Both the position numbers and the translations under genes were made by a program. From the NCBI RefSeq assembly GCF_000004195.4, contig NC_030677.2:101646829-101710828 (forward strand): a stretch of 64,000 nt of DNA, written 5' to 3'. Below the pieces are notes generated by a model, which was not told where the DNA came from, did not search any database, and was given only the letters and a program-made list of their open reading frames with translations. Shown one piece after another: positions 55,861 to 64,000 of this stretch. Positions within the stretch are counted from its first letter, which is position 1. Each line of letters opens with the position of its first letter. Source of the stretch: Xenopus tropicalis (taxonomy: Eukaryota; Chordata; Amphibia; Anura; Pipidae).

Positions 55861-55991
55861 TTTCTAGGTTTTAAAGTTCGCCTTCCCATTGAAGTCTATG
55901 GGGCTCGCAAAGTTCGCGAACGTTCGCACTTTCCGGCGAAAGTTCGCGAACGGGTTCGCGAACATTTTTTTTTAGGTTCGCTACATCCCTA
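55861..55991. promoter_or_regulatory. Right terminal and subterminal region of the hAT transposon
   Basis: Holds a dense set of GTTCGCGAAC palindromes (around 55910-55965), GGCGAAAGTTCGCG, an AT run and the 16-bp terminal repeat ending CTACATCCCTA. It mirrors the motif content of the left end; probably the transposase recognition region. Confidence 0.6.
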
Positions 55992-56169
55992 GTCAGTATA
56001 TAAGCAGTTCTCTTTGAAGGTTTTCTTGGGTCTTCCAGATCCTGCCTTGAATTCTCCATAACTTCCTTTTCTTGAAGGAAGGGTACAGCAATTTTTATAG
56101 TCTTTCCCTGGTTTGTAGGCATCAATTAACTTCATTTTCAGATTTCACTTAGTCATTTAAGGAGCCAAT

Positions 56170-57790
56170 GGTTGTTAAGTAACAGCCAAAATGTTGGGAT
56201 CTTAGAGATCTTATTATGTTGGTTTAAAAAACCCAACCTACTGCACCCCCCATTTTGTAAACGCTACTCCGCCTACACTTTAAGGGGTACAACACCCAAA
56301 CTCTCCACACTTCTTCGTCCTATAACGGAGCAGGTTGCTTGTGCTTTGCTAAGTGATCCCGCCCCCCCATTTTTTTATGGTACTGCTCCGAAAAGACCAA
56401 CTTTTACATTGACTTTGACAGGGATAATTTTCAAACTGCTGTCACTCTTACAGCTTTGAAGCTACACTCCCTACACTCCCCAAACTTAAATAAAATAATC
56501 ATGGGGTCACTCCGAATGAAACAGTGACATTTGTTGAATGACCCAAAGTGAGAGGGGCCCAAGAACAGTCAATCAATTTTCACTCGTTGACTTTAATGGG
56601 GAAATTTAAACTGTTGCCACTCTTACAGCTCTGAAGCTACACTCCCCAAACTTGAATCACATAGTCATGGGGTCAGCCTGAATGAAAATATGCAAAAAGA
56701 AAAAATCGGTTGTGCTATCCAAAATAGAGTATATAATAAAGTTAACTTGGAGTACGTATTCCTAAAAGCCGTGGCTTCCGGCTATAAATATATTAAGTGC
56801 AAAATACAAAAAAGGAAGTCACTCACGATTCAGTAGGTGCAAAAAACTGCCTCCATACAGGTTTATTGGAGCAATCAGTGAGAAGGATACAGACGTTTCG
56901 GGAACCTCTTGTTCGCTTTTTCAATGTAGCATGCAATGCTAGGAACTATTAATGTGAAGGTTCCCAAACTTTGCACAGTCAGTCACTGGGTGATTACGTA
57001 TTCAAGGTTAGAAAAAGTGGGCAGAGCCACCAACAACATTGATTTCAGTGGGGAAATTTTAACTGCTGCCATTCTCACAAGTTTAATGCCAGTGTCCCCA
57101 AACCTTTCCCAGTTTGTCAATTGGGGACTAAGGTTAAAGGCTAGGAAAAGTGGGTGAACAGCCAATCCGTTTCCACCCATTGCATTTTATTGGTTTATAT
57201 TTAAACTGATGCCATTATTTAAGTATTAATTCCAGGGTTGTTAAACTTTGCAAAGTTAGTCACTGGGTATTTACTTTCAATGGTGAAGTGTAAAATTCTG
57301 TCAGTTCCACAATTTTTACGCCGGAGTCCCCAAACAGAATTGGTCACTGGGGGACTGCAGTTCAAAAAGAGGAAAAGTAGGTTGGGCCACCAACAGTCAA
57401 TCAGATTACATCCATTGCATTTCATTGGTTTAAGTGGGCACACCCACCAACACACACAATTCCCCTATTGACTTTTATTTGTTTAAATTTAAACTGCTGC
57501 TGTTCTTTAACTATTAATCCTAGAGTCCCTAAACTTTGCAGAGTTAGTCACTGGGTAACTGCAGTTCCAGTTTAGTAGAAGTGGGAGGAGCCACCCACCA
57601 CCAGTCAGATGTCACTCGTTGACATTCAGTGGGGAAATTTAAATTGCTGCCATTCAGACATTATTAAACCCAGGGTCCCCAAACTTTGCATAGTGGTTTT
57701 TACTATATAACTGTTGTCCAAGGTTAGAAAAACTGGGTGGAGCCAACAGCAGCCAATGAGAGTTCATTCAAAGACTTCACATTTTTCAAA
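56170..57790. repeat. Degenerate ~150-bp satellite-like array
   Basis: Phrases such as CCAAACTTTGCA, AGTCACTGGG, AAAAGTGGG..AGCCACC, GGGGAAATTTAAACTG and CTGCCATT recur at irregular steps of about 90-195 bases (examples at 56965, 57098, 57240, 57330, 57525 and 57675). Units are strongly diverged. A retroelement-like segment (about 56700-56945) interrupts the array. No open frame with a domain. Confidence 0.7.
56760..56945 (-). repeat. Retroelement-like segment with hammerhead-like motif, minus strand
   Basis: On the minus strand TTGAAAA (56924-56918) is followed by a GAAC...GTTC hairpin, GAAAC (56899-56895) and then CCAATAAACC. It has the same order of parts as the copies at 40.4, 43.5 and 59.2 kb. 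It is inserted within the satellite-like array. Confidence 0.5.
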
Positions 57791-58471
57791 CCAACATGAA
57801 GTTTGTTCTGCACAGTTGTTAATTCCTAATGGCAATTAAGGTTTTATGAGATTATTAGGGAACTTGCAAAAACAGTGCTTATTGCTGAACAAGTAGAAGG
57901 GTGTCCAAACGTTTGCACATGCAACAATTACTGTTTTCTTTGTTCCTCTATTTTAAAGTTTGACAAATACATTTACATTTGTAAATATATTATTTTAAAC
58001 ACACTGATCTCTGCAGAAGTTTACTACTTTTCATTTACATCACCACTTTCCAATATATATTCTCACATACAAATTAAAATCTTATTAGCGTTATTCTAAA
58101 AGGCTTCAACTCGGTAAAATCCAGCTGATAAACTCTGCTTGAAAGATCACCGTTTTCATGGATGTGCCAGCTCTTGCTGAATATGCCCCTATATGGGAAA
58201 GTGTGCCTTCTTGCCTGACTTTCTCTCAGCACTCACTGTAATAACACACCGCTCTCTTCTATGTATTTTCTTGGGAAATCGGCATAGAAAAGCAAAAATT
58301 CTTGTATGCTGTGACTTCCAACTGAATTTGGCATAGTTACTAGAGAGTGTCAAAACTTCACTCTGGGGGACTGTAGCAAGCTCTATTTCCCCTTTTGCTT
58401 AATATGCACCCAAACTAATCTGATCTGTATTCAATCAGCTTGACAATTAGCTGATGTCTCAAATGTTAACC
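57791..58471. other. Intergenic, no supported feature
   Basis: No gene recognised. Confidence 0.45.
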
Positions 58472-58691
58472 TTAAAGGAACAGTAACGTCACAAAAGTGT
58501 CCTAGTTAAAATACAATATACTATGAAACCTCCCCTATTTTAGTCCAAATACTTACCACCATGGCTACAGCTTATTTCACAATGTAGTAGCATTCCAAAA
58601 GCAAACATGCAAGTTTTCCCAGTTCTGGGGCCAACAGTACATTATAAGTACTTTTAAACACTTTGAATTTTTGGTGTTACTGTTCCTTTAA
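58472..58691. mobile_element. T2-type MITE (GGAACAGTAACGTCA family)
   Basis: TTAA at both edges (58472-58475 and 58688-58691). The ends are TTAAAGGAACAGTAACGTCA and TGGTGTTACTGTTCCTTTAA. The sequence right after, TTTAAAGGGATTCAGTCACA, looks like the start of another T2 element sharing the same TTAA, whose far end I could not find. Confidence 0.85.
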
Positions 58692-59935
58692 AGGGATTCA
58701 GTCACAGAAAAAAAATGTTTTTTTTTCCAAAAGGCATCAGTTAATAGCATTCATCTTACAGAATCCTGGACTAAAATCTGTTTTTAAATGAGAAAATATA
58801 TATGTATATTTTTTTTTATTTAATTTTAAAATTTGACATGAGGCTAGCCATTTTCTTACTTTCCCAAGTGCCCTCAGCACTTACCAGACTTGTGCCCTGA
58901 TAAACTTCAGTAATTTTTTGGGAAAAGACACATGGGCCAATTAGTCATCGCAACTTTTAAAAAAGTTGATTGTGGCGACTAGTCACGGCAACTTTTCCAC
59001 CATAGGTTATTACATTTGGTGTTGTTGATTATTTGCGAGTGCATATTTTCGTGAGTGTGTATATATATATATTAAAAGTCCAGGAATGGTGCACACAGAG
59101 AACTGCCCATGTGCATGGTTAACATAACATAATTAGTAAGCACAAACAAACCACAATTGTGTGTCCTGAAGACGGCTTGACTCTAAGCCGAAACGTTGAA
59201 TTGAATTCAATTAACAATTACTTCAGATCATAAACCTAAATACAATATACAGTAAGGGGCAGAGGGTACATTAAATACAGTGGAAGGCAGTGGGAACTTC
59301 ACCCCAAGTACATATATACAGTGGGAGTTTCTGACACCCCAGACAAATAAGATGCATTGTGAAGTTCTGGCTCCTTCTGAAAGTTTAGAACCAGACACCA
59401 TGCACAGAGATGGCTGCCTACACACCACTATTACAGATAAAAAAAGTTACAATAGTGAACATGAAAACAATATAAATTTGAGAGAATCAATTACTTGTCA
59501 AAAGCAATTTGAAAGTATTAAGTACTCAACTGTATCAGTTGCCCCTAATATCCAAATCATGAAAAAAGTGTGATTCTTTCTTATATTTACTGTTTCATCT
59601 CCTTAGAACACAACATCTCAGATACTGGAGTACCTTGCTTGATGGATTAACAAAGTACAGGTACTATATTAAAAAAAATAAGTAATCAGTATGATAACTT
59701 ATGATAAGGTAAGTAGAGTTAATTTACAAGAAAATAATGCAGTAAATTCTAGAAAGATTTAAAAACAAAAGGCCAGAGTTTTGGGGATAAAAATAGGGAG
59801 AGACAAAGAGCAAGAAATAATAATAAAAAAAAAAGGCAAGGAAAAATATTTAGTTTAAAAAGAGATTTATTTCACCTCAGTCTGTCATGTACAAGATTTC
59901 TCTCTGCAGTATTGTACAGCAGAACATTTGATGGC
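58692..59935. other. Intergenic with T2 and retroelement fragments
   Basis: Contains a possible truncated T2 element (from 58688), a hammerhead-like segment (annotated separately) and a T2 fragment with ATGGCTGCCTACACACCACT at 59330-59440. No gene recognised. Confidence 0.5.
59050..59260 (+). repeat. Retroelement-like segment with hammerhead-like motif
   Basis: CTGAAGA (59166-59172), a GGCTT...AAGCC hairpin and GAAAC (59190-59194) lie in the order of a hammerhead core, again with one extra base before the stem. They are followed by an imperfect TTGAATTGAATTCAA stem. Left boundary near an AT dinucleotide run at 59059-59071 followed by TTAAAAGTCCAGG. Confidence 0.5.
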
Positions 59936-60060
59936 TTAAATGGCACCTGTCACCCTAAGAAATGGTTCCATATTATTTTCTATTGTGTTTGTCAAGCACA
60001 ATAAACCTCACTTACACTATATAAATTATTTAAATCTTGTTCCTTCAATCTTGGAACATG
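59936..60060. mobile_element. T2-type MITE end (CACCTGTCACCCTAAG family), truncated
   Basis: TTAAATGGCACCTGTCACCC, followed by words found inverted at the right end of 13337-13860 (TTCTATTGTGTTTGTCAAGC, CACTTACACTATATAAATTA). The other end is missing. Confidence 0.7.
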
Positions 60061-60231
60061 TAAACATAACCTTTTTAAACCCACAATATGCCCATCTTCA
60101 TTTTTATAAATGCAAGAATAAGTATTTCTAGGCAGCTATTCCTAAACAAAATTTCACAAATAATAGAAGACTGTGCTAAAAAGGGCAATATATAGACCTA
60201 TAAATGGTAAAGTGTCCATACATTTTTTTCA

Positions 60232-60652
60232 TTCATTCACTTTTTTTTTAGTTGTAATATTGGTGTGTAGACAGCCATCTCAGTGCATTGTGCCTGAGTC
60301 TGAGCTTTCAGAAGGAGCCAGCGCTACACATTAGAAGTGCTTTCAGATAACCTTTTGTTTCTCGTACTCCCATGATACTGGAGGAGTCCCAAGCTGGACT
60401 GCTATCCTGCTCCCATTGTTTTGCTGATTACTGCTGAGCCAAAGAGCGAACACTTTATCAGAGCACAGGTCACATGGCTGTGGCACCCTGGGAAACGAAG
60501 AATATGGCTAGCACCATGTGAAATTTCAAAATTAAATATAAAAAAATCTGTTTGTGTTTTTGAAAAACGGATTTCAATGCAGGATTCTGCTGGAGAAGCT
60601 CTATTAACTGATGCGCTTTGATAAAAACATGTTTTCCCATGTATTCCTTTAA
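60232..60652 (+). mobile_element. T2/Kolobok-type MITE, large member (GGGATACTGTCATG family)
   Basis: Carries TTGGTGTGTAGACAGCCATC, CCAGCGCTACACATTAGAAG, GGAGGAGTCCCAAGCTGGAC, AGAATATGGCTAGCACCATG and the end CATGTATTCCTTTAA, in the order of a very common Xenopus T2 family. The left TTAA end is not preserved. Pieces of the same family are at 30410-30791 and 62860-63245. Confidence 0.78.
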
Positions 60653-61596
60653 AGTACAACTGTAGCCTCAAAAGAGATCATTCTACAGGTGAAGACTACA
60701 TGTAACTATACTGGGTGACAGCAGAGACAAATTTGTGCTTACTGTGTAAAAATTGCTGAGTGTATTGACTGTGAAGACGCATTCTTGACAGAATGCCCAG
60801 TTAAACTTACTATATATTAGATCAGAATCTGACCAGAGAAAAAATCTCATGTGCATGTGATATCAGCTGGGTAGTCGTATAGAAGTTGCACCTATCTCCT
60901 ATACGGCTAAGCCACTCAATAATAACATTAAATAAGGGTTAATAAGGCACTTAGGAGCCAAGGGGCCAGGCTGCGCAGCCCTGATCTACTGGGGCATACT
61001 TATCTGAATGCACAAGATCATAACATTCATAAAGGACAAGAAGCTTTAATAACACAGAACTGAGGCACACCACGTTTACTATATTAGCAGACCCAGAAAG
61101 AGTTAACTGTATTTTACTGAGAAAGGCAATTCAAATAAACTGTGTACATAATTTGGTTTCATGGGCACATAACTTGTCCTAACCAATTTCCAGGCTGGAA
61201 GGAAAACTTCTTAATGCAGCTGCCAAAAGGAGCATTCCCTGTGCCGTCCAATGTCTCTTAATGTGAAGGAATGTTGTATATGCGGAACAAAAGTGATATG
61301 TGAAGGAACAAACAAAAAGAAATTCACATATAAATTAGAGACAGAAGCTTTCTGCAACAAATAAAAACAAATTGGGGTTACAAAGCAGCCATTTCTTATC
61401 TGATGATCTTATCAAGTCACTTACTGGAGCGTAATTGTCAGAAGACAAAATGCTGCACCAGTGTGACCTTTTTGGTTACACATACAAGTATATATACTGC
61501 CTCTTTTGCCTTAGAATAAACTGAAGGAATGACTTCTCACAAGCTTCTTAGACACAGACATTTTACAACAAAAAAGCCTCCAAGTCCAACACACCA

Positions 61597-61640
<44 letters not shown>

Positions 61641-62113
61641 TATATAAAGAAAAGCATTTATTTAGAACATCCAATGCACTCACTTACACAATTACTACTT
61701 CATAAATAAAGGGACAACATGAAATCATAAGGCTCACCGGAGAACTACACAAATACAAATTACACCACTAAACTATATTTTGAAATGGTGATTGTTTAAA
61801 GGTTTACTATAAATTTGTATTTTTCAATTTTCCTATTGGAGCTGAATAAATAATTGTTTCTGAAGGACTGATTTTTTTTCATTTTTTTGGCAGGATTTAG
61901 ACTATTTTACACCTCCAGTGGCTCCTGGGCCACACCCTTATTGCATTTTTTATAGTGTAGCAGCAGAGTCACTTCAAAAAATACCATTGTGTGACACACC
62001 CTAAAAAAAAAAAAAAAAAAAAAAAAAGCAGGCATTGTTTCTCATCATTTGAAGAATGGCCAACCAAAGCATGCTGGTGAAAAAGTCATACAGATATAGC
62101 AGTAGTATGAATT
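60653..62113. other. Intergenic with AT and poly-A simple repeats
   Basis: An AT dinucleotide run lies at 61600-61632 and a 25-base A-run at 62003-62027. No gene recognised. Confidence 0.55.
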
Positions 62114-62430
62114 ACGGCAATGACACTCAAGGAAATTTGTCGCTTGCAGTAAAAATGTGCTTTCTCGGGCTACATATCTCCTGAATAAACGATCCCCTTT
62201 GCTAACATTTAACCTGCCACAAATAAATTACATTATTCGTGGCAATTCGGCTTAATCACGGGGAAATGTCTTCTTTAACATTTCCAAAGATTAAGCCAAA
62301 CTACTACAAGTAATGTAATATACTAGAAATGATTCAAATATTTGCAAAGGGGTGGCATTCTCGTGACATTTGTCACCCATGGTAGCCCCTTTATTACCGC
62401 AGGTGCCAAATCTACTTGTGTGTCATTGCC
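62114..62430. mobile_element. Foldback MITE (GGCAATGACAC family)
   Basis: ACGGCAATGACACTCAAGG at the left is mirrored by ACTTGTGTGTCATTGCC at the right. Further inverted words lie inside (GGGGAAATGTC versus GACATTTGTCACC, AACCTGCCACAAATA region). About 317 bp; family not named. Confidence 0.65.
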
Positions 62431-62472
62431 CTTTAAGTTATACAACTACAAAAACACATGTATCCCACCACA

Positions 62473-62832
62473 TTAAAGAGATTCTGACACCAGAAATTAA
62501 ACTGTTTTTAAATATAACATAACATTGTCTTTGCATGAGCTTTATAATTTTGCCTTAAGTGTAGTTGCCCAATTCTTTTACATTTCTTATCTGATCCCCC
62601 ATGTTCCTCTATGAGGGGGCTGCCATATTTAAACTGCAGGAGTCCGTTAGCATTAGAAGCTATAACTGACAGGCTGAGAAGGGACTGTCAGATTGGCAAA
62701 ACAGGAACTCCAAGTATCAGTTACATACAAAAGCAGCCCTATCAGCCAAAAATGATCAATATGACCTATAGGGAACTTTATATGTACATTCATATTTTGA
62801 AAAGTAGTTTTTTCATGTCAGTATCACTTTAA
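62473..62832. mobile_element. T2-type MITE (GAGATTCTGACACC family)
   Basis: TTAA at 62473-62476 and 62829-62832. The ends are TTAAAGAGATTCTGACACCA and CATGTCAGTATCACTTTAA. 360 bp, non-coding. Confidence 0.78.
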
Positions 62833-62859
62833 GCAATTAAACAAAGTAATTTTAGTGTA

Positions 62860-63245
62860 CACTTGGACTTTTACACTTTTACACTTGTTTACATAGCACA
62901 TAATTCACTCTACCATTTAAAATTTTTAGGGATGCACCAAATCCAGGATTCAGTTTGATATTCAGCCTTTTTCAGCAGGATTCAGATTCAGCCGAATCCA
63001 TGGTCCTGGACGAACCAAATCCGAATTCTTAAAATCATGTGATTTTTCGACAAACAAACTTGCAGCGCAGCAGTAAAGAATGATTGAAGTTTATCAGAGC
63101 ACAAGTTACATGACTGGGGACACCTGGGAAATGAAGAATATGGCTAGCCCCATGTGAAATTACAAAATTATATATTTAAAAATCTTTTCAATGCAGGTTT
63201 CTGATGGAGAAGCTCTATTAACTGATAGATCTTGAAAAATAGCAA
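62860..63245. mobile_element. T2 fragment interrupted by a hAT fragment
   Basis: The outer pieces (62860-62936 with ACATAGCACATAATTCACTC, and 63059-63245 with AGAATATGGCTAGCCCCATG) are two parts of the T2 family seen at 60232-60652. Between them, 62937-63058 begins TAGGGATGCACCAAATCCAG, the terminus of a common Xenopus hAT MITE, and lacks its right end. Confidence 0.7.
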
Positions 63246-63652
63246 TTTCCTTGTCTCTTTTCACACTAAATTCAATGGTCACATGGCGAGCACTTTTTCT
63301 TGCCACTAATAAATTGTGCAACAGTTGTTTTCATTTCAAGCAAAGATAAGCATAAGATTAACAAGAAAATTCAGACCACTGCTAATTTATAAACATCCAA
63401 AAGAGGCTTGCAAATTACAATTTTAAATGAGCTGACTTGAGACAGAAAAACATGACACAGAAAGTCATATAAACTGATGTTTAATGTGTATTTCCTTCTT
63501 TAAGAGTTCCTACACGTTTCTCCTCCAGGGATGCTGACCAGCAGCTATATCATTAATGTGCAGAACGAAATTATTTTACTGATTACACTCTTGCCACACT
63601 AACTTTCTTTTGATGAGAACATGGATCATACAAAGCTCTTCCATTTCACATA
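63246..63652 (-). other. Probable 3' untranslated region of the gene ending at 63653
   Basis: Downstream (minus strand) of the stop codon at 63653. An ATTAAA variant polyadenylation hexamer lies on the minus strand at 63480-63485. Inferred from position only. Confidence 0.35.
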
Positions 63653-63793
63653 TCAAGGCTGTTCCAACATCTGGTCACATGTCCTACTCAGTTCTGCTAA
63701 CTTGACCCGAGCATAGTCAATTCTGTTTAGAGCCATCGTGCCATCTTTTCGAGCACTGTAACTTGAGCCTTCATGTGGCTGTCCAGTGGCCAC
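63653..63793 (-). CDS. Terminal coding exon of an unidentified gene, minus strand
   Basis: Read on the minus strand, the sequence AGTTTTTTTTTCTTTTTAG forms an excellent pyrimidine tract and acceptor at 63794. It is followed by exactly 47 codons ending in TGA (63655-63653), so the upstream intron is phase 0. The 46 residues begin [18 protein letters not shown] and continue [20 protein letters not shown]. The last half is a predicted amphipathic helix, possibly a coiled-coil end, before CDQMLEQP. Composition, splice signal and lack of stops support a real exon. I do not recognise the family, and the rest of the gene lies to the right of the window. It is separate from neurturin, which is 37 kb away on the other strand. 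Confidence 0.6.
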   Translation of the reverse strand: MATGQPHEGSSYSARKDGTMALNRIDYARVKLAELSRTCDQMLEQP

Positions 63794-64000
63794 CTAAAAA
63801 GAAAAAAAAACTGGGGATGATATTTGCAGAATTTAGTTCCCTTTTGTAGCAGAATAATGTTGATCCTGTTGATTACTGTTTTCTCTTTATATTCGTCTAA
63901 ATGAAAAAAATCCTGCTGCAGGGCTTTCTGTTTATATTATGTATCTTGCCTGTAAAAAGACAATTCCAATTTAAAAGGCTCCTTTCAGTCTAAGACGTAC
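63794..64000 (-). other. Last intron of the unidentified minus-strand gene (partial)
   Basis: Follows the acceptor at 63794 and runs out of the window. No donor is visible. Confidence 0.4.

Larger units (their letters stand above)
48900..55991 (+). mobile_element. Complete autonomous-type hAT DNA transposon, 7.1 kb
   Basis: The left terminus TAGGGATGTAGCGAAC is the exact inverted complement of the right terminus GTTCGCTACATCCCTA. Both sides are bordered by the same octamer GTCAGTAT (48892-48899 and 55992-55999), the 8-bp target duplication expected of hAT transposases. Subterminal regions are crowded with GTTCGC/GCGAAC words. Inside, in order, are a left array of 83/87-bp units (49180-50540), a 168-bp repeat present 2.3 times (50548-50935), the transposase gene (51014-54160) and a right array of 89/92-bp units (54341-55230). 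The identical duplication and unbroken gene argue for a recent insertion. It lies just 3' of a LINE tail. Confidence 0.96.

Overview
The window looks like vertebrate, most likely Xenopus (frog), genomic DNA. It holds a recognisable two-exon neurturin gene with GT-AG splicing. The rest is dominated by families I recognise as typical of Xenopus: TTAA-flanked T2/Kolobok-type foldback MITEs, several hAT MITEs with 8-bp target duplications, and decayed CR1/L2/Rex1-like LINE 3' ends. The sequence does not settle which Xenopus species it is. Gene density is very low, and most open frames in the window are chance or repeat-derived.

Layout. 1-23 kb: intergenic, with a LINE tail (1-251), a T2 foldback (1201-1378), a hAT MITE (1709-2015), a solo LTR with a 5-bp target duplication (2059-2700), further hAT and foldback MITEs, a giant hairpin element with a 265-bp tandem duplication (11541-12378), and a weak candidate minus-strand exon at 20660-20730. 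23.9-26.1 kb: neurturin on the plus strand, coding exons 23973-24174 and 25662-26095, with a T2 MITE just upstream and a TTA-flanked MITE in the intron. 26-48 kb: intergenic DNA with MITEs, LINE fragments including a 1.25-kb reverse transcriptase remnant (38800-40047), a 36-copy 13-bp minisatellite (37525-37992) and several short retroelement-like segments with hammerhead-like motifs.

48.9-56.0 kb: the most notable feature, a 7.1-kb hAT-superfamily DNA transposon (48900-55991). It has terminal inverted repeats, a perfect 8-bp target duplication (GTCAGTAT) and one uninterrupted 1048-codon transposase gene. The gene encodes a BED zinc finger, the D-D-E catalytic residues and a C-terminal hATC dimerisation region. 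Two unrelated tandem arrays (83/87-bp units at the left, 89/92-bp units at the right) sit inside the element on either side of the gene. The intact frame and perfect duplication suggest a recent, possibly still active insertion.

56-64 kb: a degenerate ~150-bp satellite, more T2 and hAT fragments, and at the far right a convincing minus-strand terminal coding exon (63653-63793) of a gene that continues past the window. I could not name that gene.

The genes do not form an operon or pathway. The biology lies in one secreted growth-factor gene embedded in layered transposons, whose nesting order can be read directly from target duplications and from paralogous empty sites inside the window.
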